A DNA stretch of 64,000 nt from Marinifilum sp. D737 (GCF_026672275.1 NZ_JANQCD010000022.1:22017-86016); one strand, 5' to 3'; shown: positions 20,216-30,050, counted from the stretch's first letter. Numbers and translations: made by a program. The notes: generated by a model not told the origin, from the letters alone.

Positions 20216-21274
20216 TTATTGCACGTTTTTTACATTCTCAGCAGGCTTAAGAGGATCTTTACTCATCTGCTTATACATGCGTCTGTTTTTATGAACATCC
20301 AAAGCCAAATACAATGCTTCACGGAAAGAAACTTCGGAAGCAACATTGGTTCCGGCAATTGAATAAGCTGTTCCATGAGCTGGCGAAGTTCTTACTCCTG
20401 AAAGCCCCGCAGTAAAGTTAACTCCAGAATCGAATGCCAATGCTTTAAATGGAGCTAATCCCTGATCATGATACATCGCTAAAATTGCATCAAACTTTGT
20501 ATAATCATCTGAACCAAAAAAGCCATCAGCAGGAAATGGTCCTAAGGCCATGATTCCTTTCTCTCTTGCTGTATCCAAAGCAGGAATAATGATCTCTTGT
20601 TCTTCAGAACCAATTAAACCGTTATCACCGGCGTGTGGATTTAGACTTAGAACCGCAATTTTTGGTTTTTGAATTCCAAAATCTTTTAGCAGTGAGGCAT
20701 TTAAAATTTCAAGTTTTTCAAGAATTGCCTCTTGGGTAATTTTTTCAGGAACTTTTGAAATTGGCACATGACCAGCAACTACTCCAACTCTAAGTTTATC
20801 ACTAAGCAATAACATTAATGATTTTCCAGACTCCAACTTCGCTTCCAAATATTCGGTATGACCAGGAAATTCAAAATCTTTCGACTGAATGTTCTTTTTA
20901 TTTATTGGTGCAGTAATTAGGACATCAATTGCTCCTTTTTTCAAATCCGCAACAGCTGATTCTAATGCTTGAAAAGCGGAAGTTCCAGCAGCATTTGTAG
21001 ATTTTCCAAGCTCTACTTTAATATTCTCGTCAACACAATTAATGATATTTGCACGCTTAGGATGTGCTTCATGTGCTTCTTTAATATTATTCAAGCTAAA
21101 ATTATCGATATTTAGTGCTTTACGATGATAAGCTGCAACTTTTGGAGATCCATAAATAATAGGAGTACAAAGTTCAAACAATCTATTATCCATTAAGGTT
21201 TTAATGATTACTTCATAACCAATTCCATTAATATCACCGTGAGTTATTCCGACCTTTATTTTGGTATTCTTCAT
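20216..21274 (-). CDS. pdxA: 4-hydroxythreonine-4-phosphate dehydrogenase PdxA
   Basis: NAD-dependent oxidation of 4-phosphohydroxy-L-threonine in the DXP-dependent vitamin B6 pathway. 352 aa from ATG 21274 (MKNTKIKVGITHGDINGIGYE). Metal-binding and active-site His lie in FPGHTEYLE, AMYHDQGLAPFKALAF and SPAHGTAYSIAG, and SLNPHAGDNGLIG is characteristic. A longer in-frame start at 21328 lacks homology-like sequence and is not used. The DXP-dependent B6 route consumes deoxyxylulose phosphate, in line with dxr in the same window. It has its own terminator and so is probably monocistronic. Confidence 0.93.
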   Translation of the reverse strand: MKNTKIKVGITHGDINGIGYEVIIKTLMDNRLFELCTPIIYGSPKVAAYHRKALNIDNFSLNNIKEAHEAHPKRANIINCVDENIKVELGKSTNAAGTSAFQALESAVADLKKGAIDVLITAPINKKNIQSKDFEFPGHTEYLEAKLESGKSLMLLLSDKLRVGVVAGHVPISKVPEKITQEAILEKLEILNASLLKDFGIQKPKIAVLSLNPHAGDNGLIGSEEQEIIIPALDTAREKGIMALGPFPADGFFGSDDYTKFDAILAMYHDQGLAPFKALAFDSGVNFTAGLSGVRTSPAHGTAYSIAGTNVASEVSFREALYLALDVHKNRRMYKQMSKDPLKPAENVKNVQ

Positions 21275-21406
21275 GTGTTTAAAGTATTTGGTTTGATATG
21301 TGTTACTTGTCAAACTCAAGTTAATCACATCACAAACAGTATTAGAACTTAATCAGTTCACAAGTGCAAGATATTGTATTCCAAATAAAAACTTAGCTTG
21401 CGATTA

Positions 21407-21414
21407 CAAAAATA
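21407..21414 (-). promoter_or_regulatory. Possible -7 box of pdxA
   Basis: The minus strand reads TATTTTTG, matching TAnnTTTG, about 133 bp before the pdxA ATG. No -33 was assigned, so support is weak. Confidence 0.25.
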
Positions 21415-21454
21415 GAAAGAATCCCTTAATCCTAACTATCTTTTTAATGATTCC

Positions 21455-22894
21455 TTATGATTGGTAATTTTTTATAAAATCGTACAACAAACGAACACCA
21501 ACACCAGTGCCTCCTTTTCCTCGGTAATTATCTGTTGTACCAAGGAAAGCAGGGCCTGCAATATCGATATGAACCCAAGGATAGTCTGTAAAGTATTCAA
21601 GAAATTTCCCGGCAGTTATAGCTCCTCCATCACGACCCCCAATATTTTTCAAATCTGCAATGTCTGATTTTATTAACTCTCCGTATTCTTCCCAAAATGG
21701 AAACTCTACCACTCTTTCATAAGTCTTGTTTCCTGATTTTTTAAGTTGTTCCATTTTATCCGTACTTTCTTCATTCCCCATAGCAACAACTCCATATTTG
21801 CCAATTGCAACCGCAGCAGCTCCAGTTAAAGTTGCCAAATCGATAACAAATTCAGGATCATATTTTTTTGCATAACTCAAAGCATCAGCAAGAATTAATC
21901 TTCCTTCGGCATCGGTATTTAACACCTCTACATTTAGTCCATTATACATTTGAATAATATCTCCGGGGGCATAGGCATTTCCTCCCGGACGATTATCTGT
22001 AGCAGGAATTAGGCCAATTACATGAACAGGAAGTTTTGCTTTTGCAATTGCATACAATGCCCCTGCTACGGATGCAGCTCCTCCCATATCAGATTTCATT
22101 AAATCCATACTGTCTTTGGTTGGCTTTAAACTCAAACCTCCTGTATCGTAAACAATGCCTTTACCAACAAATACAATGGGCTTTGTATTTTTTGCACCTT
22201 CAGGTTTCCATTCTAAAATCGAAAATGTTGGCTCATCAATACTTCCCTTATTTACAGCCAAAAGACCTCCCATTTTCAAGCTTTGAATTTTAGTTTTTTC
22301 AAAAACTTCCACACAAAAGCCTGATTCATCAGCCAATCTTTTGATCTCCTCGCTTAATTTTTCCGCAGTTAGATAACTTAATGGTTCATTTACCAGGTTG
22401 CGTGCATGTTTTACCGCTTCGCATACTGCTTTTAATTCTTTAATGTCTTTTACTTCCAACACATCGCTCTGAACATGAACTTCGTTTAGATAATGCTTTA
22501 CTTTTTTAGTTTCCTTTAAATATTTTATAAACTGATAGTTGCTTAGAGACAAGCCTTCAAGAATTGGTAAAATCAATTCTTTGTTCAAAGAAAAATCAAC
22601 AACTACAAGTTCTGAGATTTTACTTTCCTGAACTTTTGAATGAAGAGAATTACCAAGTTTTCTCATTTTCTCGTAATCTTTATACGTTGGCTTTTCTGTT
22701 GAACTTACATGCACAAAAATCTTTCTAGTATATTGATTGAGTTCTATCAACGAAACCTCACTCTCAACCTGTTTCGTAAGATATTGAATTTCATTTTCGG
22801 CAAGGGGAAGGTTTTTGTAGTTTTTATTGCTTGTCAAGTAAAATACATTCTTTGTTTCTACTGAAATATTCGGTGTAAGTAAATCTATATTCAT
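21455..22894 (-). CDS. M17 leucyl aminopeptidase
   Basis: Cytosolic two-metal aminopeptidase that removes N-terminal residues from peptides. The 479 aa protein has the variable N-terminal domain (1 to ~160) and the catalytic C-terminal domain with the hallmark NTDAEGRLILADAL. The metal/catalytic Lys is in FVGKGIVYDTGGLSLKP, with further ligands in MKSDMGGAASVAGA. The ending DIAGPAFLGTTDNYRGKGGTG is typical of PepA/LAP. It is a lone gene between pdxA and a terminator-bounded operon. Confidence 0.94.
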   Translation of the reverse strand: MNIDLLTPNISVETKNVFYLTSNKNYKNLPLAENEIQYLTKQVESEVSLIELNQYTRKIFVHVSSTEKPTYKDYEKMRKLGNSLHSKVQESKISELVVVDFSLNKELILPILEGLSLSNYQFIKYLKETKKVKHYLNEVHVQSDVLEVKDIKELKAVCEAVKHARNLVNEPLSYLTAEKLSEEIKRLADESGFCVEVFEKTKIQSLKMGGLLAVNKGSIDEPTFSILEWKPEGAKNTKPIVFVGKGIVYDTGGLSLKPTKDSMDLMKSDMGGAASVAGALYAIAKAKLPVHVIGLIPATDNRPGGNAYAPGDIIQMYNGLNVEVLNTDAEGRLILADALSYAKKYDPEFVIDLATLTGAAAVAIGKYGVVAMGNEESTDKMEQLKKSGNKTYERVVEFPFWEEYGELIKSDIADLKNIGGRDGGAITAGKFLEYFTDYPWVHIDIAGPAFLGTTDNYRGKGGTGVGVRLLYDFIKNYQS

Positions 22895-23032
22895 GTGTTA
22901 ATTTTTAAGTTGAAATGGTTTTTGTGTGAAAACCAATTTTGAAGTTAAGTAAAAATACTAAAAATCAATTCAAACTGTGACTATATTTATAATCGAACTC
23001 AGGTTAAAAATCTTTTCTTTTAAAATCTGTCC

Positions 23033-23064
23033 AAAAGAAAAACCGCAGCTCTGCAGCTACGGTT
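23033..23064 (-). terminator. Terminator after the 126 aa hypothetical gene
   Basis: On the minus strand AACCGTAGCT and AGCTGCGGTT pair across a GCAG loop (23041-23064), followed by TTTTTCTTTT. It lies 6 bp after the stop at 23070. Confidence 0.78.
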
Positions 23065-23069
23065 TCTTT

Positions 23070-23450
23070 TTATAATTTATCCGGATTCTCTTTAAAGTAA
23101 TTTCTTATCAGAACTTTTTTCAGTTCCCGAAGAATCACCAATTCGGCAAGAAGATCTGATTTTGGCACATCAGGATATTGCGCCTCGGCTTGCATAACTT
23201 GCTTTTCACTCAAATCAATCTGATAAAGCAATAAAACCAACCGGTGGTAATCTCGATCCAAGAGCCAAATTAAATGTTCTTTCAATTGAGAAAACAATTC
23301 CTCATACGCATAATCCACTTCGCCCGAAAATTGCACCTCTAAACCAAATTGAGCGAAATCTTTCTCAATTTGTGCAGCAACTTGTCGAATTATTTCTTCG
23401 CGATTACGATATGGTTCGATGCTTAAATTTTTATAATCGGGCAAATTCAT
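23070..23450 (-). CDS. Conserved hypothetical protein (126 aa)
   Basis: Small cytoplasmic acidic/helical protein; family not recognised. No signal peptide or TM helix. It consists of amphipathic helices (EEIIRQVAAQIEKDFAQFG, SQLKEHLIWLLDRDYHRL and AELVILRELKKVLIRNYF). Its ATG overlaps the stop of the upstream DUF4837 gene by one base (TAATG), so the two are translationally coupled. It may act with the lipoprotein and the transglycosylase encoded upstream, but nothing in the sequence states a function. Confidence 0.75.
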   Translation of the reverse strand: MNLPDYKNLSIEPYRNREEIIRQVAAQIEKDFAQFGLEVQFSGEVDYAYEELFSQLKEHLIWLLDRDYHRLVLLLYQIDLSEKQVMQAEAQYPDVPKSDLLAELVILRELKKVLIRNYFKENPDKL

Positions 23451-24445
23451 TACTTAATGGTATTATCGTATGAATACATGATTGCTTCCAATTCACGCAA
23501 CATTTCACGTTTATTATTATTAGGATAATAAACGTAAGAATCCATACAGATTACTCTATTATTCTTTTCATCAAGAAAAGTTACACTTACAAATGGACCA
23601 CCCATAAAGTCATTTTCAACTTTCCAAAGTCCACGAGTTTCATAGGCATAATTCCCTTCAAAATCGAATTGTCTGGAAATAATCGGATATGACATTTCAG
23701 TTCCCATATAACTTCCTTCTGTAGGCCCGGGAACGTATTTTTTCAATAAATTGTTTCTTCTTTTGATAAACTGATCTTTTGAGAACATATCCTCCGAAAG
23801 ATAGTCATATGAGTAGATGAACATTCCCTGGCTGGTCGTTGGAGTTTCATTACTTATCCAAAGAAAATCTGGTTCATCTTTATTGATTTTATATCCAGAT
23901 GGAAACGAAAGTGTAAATTGATATTTTGATTTTACTTTCTCGAAGATTTCCTGAACTACATTTCTTCTAAATGTTTTTATTTTTCTATTTCTCTCTCCCA
24001 AAAGGAAATAAGCAACAATTTTATTTCTATTCTCTTGCAATAATTCAATCATTGCTTTATTGTTTTTTGCTTCAATCTTCATGAATGACTGAGTCTTGGC
24101 ATACAGTTCATCCTTAACAGCAAGATTGCTTTTTTTCACTTTAGCAGAAACTCTAAGATCCAGGATACTACGATGAGTTTTAAACATACTGCTAAAAGCA
24201 TTGTGATTGATATGAATGACATCCAGAACTGGTTCATCTTGTGGTAATCCTAGTTGGGTATCATTAAGAATTGATTTTAATGTATCCCCCACAGCACTTT
24301 CCCACAATGCGTCATTTATCAAAACCAAAATCTCACCAGATCCACCAGTCACAACTGGTCTCAAACCTTTTGTTGTCTTTTTACAAGACACTGCACTTAC
24401 GATAATAAGCGCACAAAGAAGTGTTATATTTATTATTTTTTTCAT
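23450..24445 (-). CDS. DUF4837 family lipoprotein
   Basis: 331 aa exported lipoprotein. The N-terminus MKKIINITLLCALIIVSA is followed by a lipobox-like VSAVSC with the lipid-accepting Cys near residue 21. The mature part has the pattern I recognise as DUF4837: SGEILVLINDALWE near the start and GLWKVENDFMGGPFVSV near the end. The family is restricted to Bacteroidota and has no assigned function. It lies between an MltD-like transglycosylase (28 bp upstream) and a small cytoplasmic protein, which suggests a link to the cell envelope. Confidence 0.85.
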   Translation of the reverse strand: MKKIINITLLCALIIVSAVSCKKTTKGLRPVVTGGSGEILVLINDALWESAVGDTLKSILNDTQLGLPQDEPVLDVIHINHNAFSSMFKTHRSILDLRVSAKVKKSNLAVKDELYAKTQSFMKIEAKNNKAMIELLQENRNKIVAYFLLGERNRKIKTFRRNVVQEIFEKVKSKYQFTLSFPSGYKINKDEPDFLWISNETPTTSQGMFIYSYDYLSEDMFSKDQFIKRRNNLLKKYVPGPTEGSYMGTEMSYPIISRQFDFEGNYAYETRGLWKVENDFMGGPFVSVTFLDEKNNRVICMDSYVYYPNNNKREMLRELEAIMYSYDNTIK

Positions 24446-24473
24446 AATTAGATGTTTATTTGGAATTCAATTA

Positions 24474-25922
24474 TTATTCGTATTGAACTATTTTTAATAC
24501 CATACCTGGTTCAACAACATTAGATTGATTTATGTTATTTACCTCAACCAGATCTTTAACAGACTCTACTTTAAACCTATTGGCAATTGATTGCAAACTA
24601 TCACCTTCTTGGACCTCATAAAGTAGAAATTTGCTCTGTTTCAACAATGGATCTCTTTGAGGCTTTTGAGCAATCTCTTCGGATGGTTTCACCCAAATTT
24701 TTAATCGTTGACCAATGTAGATATCATGATTCTTCATATTATTCCACTCCATAATATTGTGTGTGGTACAAGAATAGTTCATAGCTATTTTATGAAAATA
24801 CTCTCCAGCTTTAACAACATGATAGATCATATATTTCCCTTTGGTAGAAGAAAGTTCTTTTTGCAATTCAAGGTACTTCTTAGGTTGATCCTTCATTGCA
24901 TAAATTTCTTCTTCATTGTCGATAAACAAACCAATTTTTTCGACAGGAAGAACCAATTGAGCAGGCAACTCTCCTGTAGGAATTATATCTCGTTTGTATG
25001 TAGGATTTAATTTTCTAATTTCTTCTATCGGCACATCAATTACCGCTGCCACATGTTTAAACAATACACTTTTCTTCACATTCACCGGTGATACCCTAAA
25101 ATAAGGATATTGATTTGGTTCAGCCACAATATTGTGCTCTCTACTATAATTTAAAATGTAATTTGCCGCAATAAAAATTGGCACATAATTTCTGGTTTGC
25201 TGTGGTAAATATGGTGATATTTCCCAGAAATCAGTTTTACCACCTGAACGCTGAATTGCCTCACGCACAACTCCAGGCCCTCCATTATAAGCTGCAATAG
25301 CCAATTGCCAATCGCCAAAAATACGGTGCAAATACTGCAAATACCTGCAAGCTGCTTCGGTTGATTTCTCTGGATCCATTCTCTCATCAACATAGGAAGT
25401 AACCTTTAAATCAAACATTTTGCATGAATTATACATAAACTGCCATAGGCCCATTGCTCCCGATCTAGATCTTGCTTTAGGATCCAAAGCAGATTCTATT
25501 ACCGAAAGATACTTTAGTTCCAATGGCAAATTATATTTGTCCAAACACTCTTCGAAAATTGGAAAATACAATTCCGAACGTTCAATTATTTTTCCGGTTT
25601 TCTCTCGATGACGCACTGCATATGCTTCAATAAATCGACGAACCACTGGTTTGTAATCCAACTGTATTGGTGTCAGATCATTTAAACGTTTCATTCTTTC
25701 TTTATATATCTCATCCGAAAAAACAGGAATATAATTCGCATCTAAAATTTCATTGTCTGGAAGTTCTTCTTTCAATATCTCATCAGTAAAATACATTAAT
25801 CTTTGGTTGACTTCTTCTGCATTTTCTGGTTTTTCTTTTTGCAGAATGCTAAACAAAGATTGAGCAGATACAGCAGAACTGCCTACAAGAGAGATTAACA
25901 AAAGAAGGATAAAATTCTTCAT
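24474..25922 (-). CDS. Membrane-bound lytic murein transglycosylase (MltD-like), SLT plus LysM
   Basis: Cleaves peptidoglycan glycan strands with 1,6-anhydro-MurNAc formation. 482 aa from ATG 25922, with signal peptide FILLLLISLVGSSAVSA. The SLT domain (about 100-240) shows the catalytic Glu in LKYLSVIESALDPKA and the family motifs SGAMGLWQFM and AIAAYNGGPGVV. Two C-terminal LysM modules follow (YHVVKAGEYFHKIAMNYSC and YEVQEGDSLQSIANRF). A longer in-frame start at 25994 adds a non-signal extension and is rejected. First gene of the three-gene unit ending at 23070. Confidence 0.92.
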   Translation of the reverse strand: MKNFILLLLISLVGSSAVSAQSLFSILQKEKPENAEEVNQRLMYFTDEILKEELPDNEILDANYIPVFSDEIYKERMKRLNDLTPIQLDYKPVVRRFIEAYAVRHREKTGKIIERSELYFPIFEECLDKYNLPLELKYLSVIESALDPKARSRSGAMGLWQFMYNSCKMFDLKVTSYVDERMDPEKSTEAACRYLQYLHRIFGDWQLAIAAYNGGPGVVREAIQRSGGKTDFWEISPYLPQQTRNYVPIFIAANYILNYSREHNIVAEPNQYPYFRVSPVNVKKSVLFKHVAAVIDVPIEEIRKLNPTYKRDIIPTGELPAQLVLPVEKIGLFIDNEEEIYAMKDQPKKYLELQKELSSTKGKYMIYHVVKAGEYFHKIAMNYSCTTHNIMEWNNMKNHDIYIGQRLKIWVKPSEEIAQKPQRDPLLKQSKFLLYEVQEGDSLQSIANRFKVESVKDLVEVNNINQSNVVEPGMVLKIVQYE

Positions 25923-26054
25923 GCAAACTAGTGGTTTAGGTTTAGGGATTTCTAAATTCGAATTGAAAATAATTAATTTACAACTAGCATCCAAATGATT
26001 TTACAAGTTTTAAACTAATTTTTTAGTTGATTTAGTTTTAAAAAACAGAGTCAT

Positions 26055-26079
26055 TAAAAAAGGCAGGTAAATAACCTGC
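26055..26079 (-). terminator. Terminator of tatA
   Basis: The minus strand has GGCAGGT...ACCTGCC (26061-26079) followed by six T residues. It lies 8 bp after the tatA stop. Confidence 0.8.
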
Positions 26080-26086
26080 CTCTCAT

Positions 26087-26284
26087 TTATTTTTCTAACG
26101 ACTCTTTATCCTTATTGTTTTGATCCTGGTCTTGATCCGTAGCCTTTTTAAACTCCTTCATTCCTTGACCTAATCCTTTCATTAATTCAGGAATTTTTTT
26201 GCCACCAAAAAGAAGTAAGATTACAAATACAATTATTACGATTTGCCAGGGACCAATCATTCCCGCTATTACAAAAAGATTCAT
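26087..26284 (-). CDS. tatA: Twin-arginine translocase subunit TatA/E
   Basis: 65 aa subunit of the Tat export system, which moves folded proteins across the inner membrane. It has one N-terminal TM helix ([19 protein letters not shown]), the conserved [23 protein letters not shown] hinge and amphipathic helix ([14 protein letters not shown] is the core), and a charged Gln/Asp/Lys tail. Its length matches TatA. It lies 53 bp downstream of rseP. tatC is not in the window. Confidence 0.93.
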   Translation of the reverse strand: MNLFVIAGMIGPWQIVIIVFVILLLFGGKKIPELMKGLGQGMKEFKKATDQDQDQNNKDKESLEK

Positions 26285-26337
26285 ATCAGTTGAGTTTTAG
26301 TATTTACAGTGCTAATATAGTATTTTTAATGCAATAA

Positions 26338-27690
26338 TTACCAATTGGATACCCATTTCACCACATCATTGGCATTTGCAAAAATAAGCAAACCAAAAAG
26401 TAAAACCATTCCTGTAACCTGTGCATACTCCATAAACTTATCGCCGGGCTTTCTTCCTGTAATTATTTCATACATCAAGAATAACACATGACCACCATCC
26501 AATGCTGGAATTGGTAGGATATTCATAATCGCCAAAATAATAGAAAGAAAGGCTGTTAACTCCCAGAAAGCATGCCAATCCCAAACCGATGGGAAAATAC
26601 TTCCAATGGTACCAAATCCTCCAATTGATTTGTATCCCTTGATATCTTTATCGAAAATTAAACCAAACTGTTTTAGGTAATCATTCAGTTTTTTAAATCC
26701 TTTTCCAATACCAGCAGGAACAGCTTGTGCAAATGTATATTCTACAGCTTCATACTTAAATCCGCTAAGGTCTAACAAAGGTTGAAAACCGATTAAGCCT
26801 TCATCGGTTGTAGTTAATTTTATATTTAATTCCTGATTGTTTCTTGAAATTAAAACATTAATCTCTTGTCCTGCCTGCGTAGCTAAATACTCTTTGTATT
26901 CATCAAAATACGTAAAATTCACTCCATTCACACTTACAATCTCATCATCTTTTTGCAAGCCTGCCAACTTAGCTGGTGAATCTTTAGCTACTTTACCTAT
27001 TTTCATTGGGTGAAATGGATAACGAATACTAATCGTTGGATCGACACCAAACTTTTTACTGCTTCGTTCAATTAATGCTGGAATATACGTTGCTGGAATT
27101 GCAACATCCACATTTGCTCCATCGCGAATCACTTGAATTGATGAAGGTCGATTTAGAATAATCTCTGGCATGATTTGAGAAAATCTTTCTACTTTTTGAT
27201 TATCCAAAGCAACAATAATATCTCCATCCTTTAAGCCAATACTTTCCGACAAAGAATCACAAACAATACCATACTTTGCATTTTCAGCTGGTAAATACTG
27301 TTCTCCCCAAGCGAATAAAACGGCTGTGTAGATAACAAATGCCAAGATGAAGTTTACCAATACCCCACCAACCATAATTAACAAGCGCTGCCATGCTGGT
27401 TTTGATCTAAATTCGTATGATTTTGGAGGCAGTGCCATTTGTTCCTTATCCATCGATTCATCAATCATTCCTGAAATTTTCACATATCCACCAAGAGGAA
27501 TCCAGCCAATACCATATTCTGTTTCTCCTTTTTTAAATTTAAAAAGAGAAAATCCAGGATTAAAGAACATATAAAATTTCTCAACCCTTGTTTTGAACAA
27601 TTTTGCAAATACAAAGTGTCCTAACTCATGTAAAACCACAAGAATAGACAAACTCAATAAAAACTGTCCTATTTTAACCAATACATCCAT
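26338..27690 (-). CDS. rseP: RIP metalloprotease RseP (site-2 protease)
   Basis: Intramembrane zinc protease that cleaves anti-sigma factors and remnant signal peptides. The 450 aa protein has the HELGH active site at residues 21-25 in the first TM helix, and the third zinc ligand in the C-terminal motif NILPIPALDGGHVLFL. Two PDZ-like regions lie between (KYGIVCDSLSESIGLKDGD and KIGKVAKDSPAKLAGLQ). It is placed between dxr and tatA; the dxr-rseP pair is conserved widely in bacteria. It could process the regulator of the ECF sigma factor at 8949, but that is speculative. Confidence 0.95.
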   Translation of the reverse strand: MDVLVKIGQFLLSLSILVVLHELGHFVFAKLFKTRVEKFYMFFNPGFSLFKFKKGETEYGIGWIPLGGYVKISGMIDESMDKEQMALPPKSYEFRSKPAWQRLLIMVGGVLVNFILAFVIYTAVLFAWGEQYLPAENAKYGIVCDSLSESIGLKDGDIIVALDNQKVERFSQIMPEIILNRPSSIQVIRDGANVDVAIPATYIPALIERSSKKFGVDPTISIRYPFHPMKIGKVAKDSPAKLAGLQKDDEIVSVNGVNFTYFDEYKEYLATQAGQEINVLISRNNQELNIKLTTTDEGLIGFQPLLDLSGFKYEAVEYTFAQAVPAGIGKGFKKLNDYLKQFGLIFDKDIKGYKSIGGFGTIGSIFPSVWDWHAFWELTAFLSIILAIMNILPIPALDGGHVLFLMYEIITGRKPGDKFMEYAQVTGMVLLFGLLIFANANDVVKWVSNW

Positions 27691-27764
27691 TCAAATATTT
27701 ATTTGTAACAGGTAATAAATCAGGAGTAAATAACTCTCATTACACCATACTATTTTTCTACCTG

Positions 27765-27792
27765 CTAATTGTTAATTACTAATTGTTAATTG
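27765..27792. repeat. Tandem 14 bp AT-rich repeat between dxr and rseP
   Basis: Two adjacent copies of CTAATTGTTAATT(A/G). It resembles other AT-rich TAATTnnTAATT elements in gaps near 40.1, 41.7 and 43.7 kb of this window. Confidence 0.5.
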
Positions 27793-27819
27793 TAAAAGGC
27801 TGCCTAAGATAATTATTTT

Positions 27820-28968
27820 TTACAACATGGCTTCTGCCAATCTTCTCGCTTCTGAATCAGATAAAACATAGTCTTCATAGCTTGGTTTCTGAATAAAACT
27901 TGCTTTATTCATTACTTCTTCAATGATATCACTCATTTGCAAGAATCCAACTTGATCTTTAAGAAAAGCGTCAACTACAATTTCGTTTGCAGCATTAATT
28001 ACACATGGCAAATTACCACCTTTATTCATGGCTTCGTAAGCAAGAGCCAAATTTTTAAAGTTCTCAGAATCGGCAGGAGCAAAATTCAATTCAGGATAAT
28101 CTAAAAAATTAAAACGAGGAAAGTCTGTTTTTAATCTCTTTGGGTAAGTAAGAGCAAACTGAATTGGCAGTTTCATATCAGGCAAACCCATTTGTGCTTT
28201 CATCGATCCATCCTGAAACTGAACAATGGAATGAACGATTGACTGATGATGTACAATCACATCAACCTGATCGGGACGTAGATCAAACAACCATTTTGCT
28301 TCAATTGCTTCAAAACCTTTATTCATCATACTTGCCGAATCTATGGTAATTTTTGCTCCCATATCCCAATTCGGATGCTTCAAGGCTTGCTTGGCGGTAA
28401 CATTTTCAAGGAATTTTTTATCTTTTCCTCTAAACGGACCTCCCGAAGCTGTCAGATATATTTTCTCAATTGGATTATCGAACTCACCCAATAAACACTG
28501 AAAAATTGCTGAGTGCTCCGAATCAACAGGGTAAATACTTACACCATACTCCAATGCAAATTTCTGTATGATATCACCAGCAACCACCAATGTTTCCTTG
28601 TTTGCCAAAGCGATATTTTTTCTGGCTTTAATGGCATTTATTGTAGGCAACAACCCCGAATATCCAACCATTGCAGTAACTACAACATCAATGGCCCCCA
28701 TTTGAACAACTTGAGCAATAGCTTCGTGACCAGCATAAACCTTTATTGGCTCATCCTTTAAAGCTTCAACAAGTTGAGGGTATTTCTCTTCTTTGGCTAT
28801 AACAACAACATCAGGCTTAAATTTCTTTGCCTGTTCTATTAGTAATTCTACTTGATTGTTTGCAGTTAAAACATCTACAACAAATTCTTCGGGATTTGCT
28901 TCTACCACTTCCAATGTTTGGGTTCCAATGGAACCCGTCGATCCCAGAATAGCAATATGCTTACTCAT
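27820..28968 (-). CDS. dxr: 1-deoxy-D-xylulose 5-phosphate reductoisomerase
   Basis: Converts DXP to 2-C-methyl-erythritol 4-phosphate with NADPH, the first committed step of the MEP isoprenoid route. 382 aa, normal length. The NADPH-binding GSTGSIGTQTLEV is at the N-terminus. The metal and substrate motifs are intact: YPVDSEHSAIFQCL, LTASGGPFRGK, HPNWDMGAKITIDSASMMNK and EAIEAKWLFD. Nothing suggests decay. It is upstream of rseP in the usual dxr-rseP arrangement, with a 129 bp gap. It is noteworthy because a mevalonate cluster lies at 57.3-62.7 kb. Confidence 0.96.
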   Translation of the reverse strand: MSKHIAILGSTGSIGTQTLEVVEANPEEFVVDVLTANNQVELLIEQAKKFKPDVVVIAKEEKYPQLVEALKDEPIKVYAGHEAIAQVVQMGAIDVVVTAMVGYSGLLPTINAIKARKNIALANKETLVVAGDIIQKFALEYGVSIYPVDSEHSAIFQCLLGEFDNPIEKIYLTASGGPFRGKDKKFLENVTAKQALKHPNWDMGAKITIDSASMMNKGFEAIEAKWLFDLRPDQVDVIVHHQSIVHSIVQFQDGSMKAQMGLPDMKLPIQFALTYPKRLKTDFPRFNFLDYPELNFAPADSENFKNLALAYEAMNKGGNLPCVINAANEIVVDAFLKDQVGFLQMSDIIEEVMNKASFIQKPSYEDYVLSDSEARRLAEAML

Positions 28969-28988
28969 TAATAATTAGAGTTTTGTTT

Positions 28989-29861
28989 TTAAAATTTTAT
29001 ATAGTCTTCAGGGTTTAAAGGTTGTCCGTTATGCCACAATTCAAAATGCAAATGCGGACCAGAAGTTAACTCTCCTGAATTTCCCAACAATGCTATTGCT
29101 TCTCCAGCTTTTACATGCTCACCTGCTTTTTTCAAAAGCTCAGAATTGTGTTTATACACCGAAAGTAAATTATTCGAATGTTGAATTTGAATCACGTATC
29201 CTGTATTCAAAGTCCACTCCGAAAAAATAACTGTTCCATCTAAAACAGAAGATATACGTTCATTTACACCTCCTACAATATCAGTACCATAATGTTGAGA
29301 CTTACTATCAAAATGATTTGAGATCATTCCCTTTATAGGTGAAAAGAAATGTGTATTTGACAATCCCCTTGATTTTGGAGCATCTTCAAGAGTTAAGTTG
29401 TATTTTTCATCTTCCTCATGATCCAAACGGAACAAGGAATCGGATTCTGTTCTTGTAAAACTCAAATTTTTATATTTTGGATCAACAATAGAATCGGAAG
29501 CACTTTGAACCACATTATCAAAATCATTTCCTTCCACTATATTTCGAACCCCTTGAAAAAAACGATCTCGTTTCTCCAATTCAAGAATCAATGAATCCAC
29601 CAGAATGTCATTATTCTCAATATTTCTTCTCATTTCTCCATCTGGATAGCCAGGAATGTACTCTCGTAAAGGCGTAAAAGCAATCAATAAGGTTACTAAA
29701 ACGATTAACAGAACCGAAAATAGTCCTGTTACGGTAAATACATTTAATCGTGATAGTCGAATAGACAATACTTCATCAAACGTGGCTTCGTTGGATATTG
29801 TTAGTCTGTATTTATTCTTTAATTTTTCAATTAAAGGCTTTTTCTCATTTAAACTACTCAT
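28989..29861 (-). CDS. M23 family peptidoglycan endopeptidase, membrane-anchored
   Basis: 290 aa LytM/M23 metallopeptidase that cleaves peptide cross-links of peptidoglycan or, if degenerate, regulates amidases. There is an N-terminal cytoplasmic stretch, one TM helix (about 43-62, VTGLFSVLLIVLVTLLIAFT), and a linker with helical sequence. The C-terminal M23 domain has SQHYGTDIVGG (His and Asp zinc ligands) and SGPHLHFELW (HxH), so catalysis looks intact. It ends 20 bp before dxr and has its own -7 box upstream. Confidence 0.9.
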   Translation of the reverse strand: MSSLNEKKPLIEKLKNKYRLTISNEATFDEVLSIRLSRLNVFTVTGLFSVLLIVLVTLLIAFTPLREYIPGYPDGEMRRNIENNDILVDSLILELEKRDRFFQGVRNIVEGNDFDNVVQSASDSIVDPKYKNLSFTRTESDSLFRLDHEEDEKYNLTLEDAPKSRGLSNTHFFSPIKGMISNHFDSKSQHYGTDIVGGVNERISSVLDGTVIFSEWTLNTGYVIQIQHSNNLLSVYKHNSELLKKAGEHVKAGEAIALLGNSGELTSGPHLHFELWHNGQPLNPEDYIKF

Positions 29862-29887
29862 ACTGATAGTATCTGAAAAGATTTACG

Positions 29888-29895
29888 CAAAGGTA
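29888..29895 (-). promoter_or_regulatory. Candidate -7 box of the M23 peptidase gene
   Basis: The minus strand reads TACCTTTG (TAnnTTTG), 26 bp before the ATG at 29861. No clear -33 was found. Confidence 0.4.
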
Positions 29896-29938
29896 ACAGA
29901 AATCAACGAAATTGTATGTTTTTTAAATCAGAAGGAAT

Positions 29939-29969
29939 AAAAAAAGGCTTAGGAAAAATCCTAAGCCTT
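29939..29969 (-). terminator. Terminator after the downstream tRNA-fMet gene
   Basis: AAGGCTTAGG and CCTAAGCCTT pair (29944-29969), followed on the minus strand by a T run. It lies immediately after the tRNA 3' end. Confidence 0.8.
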
Positions 29970-29977
29970 AAACTAAG

Positions 29978-30050
<73 letters not shown>

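Noticed and set aside
22036..22293. 85 aa plus-strand ORF opposite the M17 aminopeptidase gene
   Set aside because: Antisense to conserved catalytic motifs; composition is a frame shadow.
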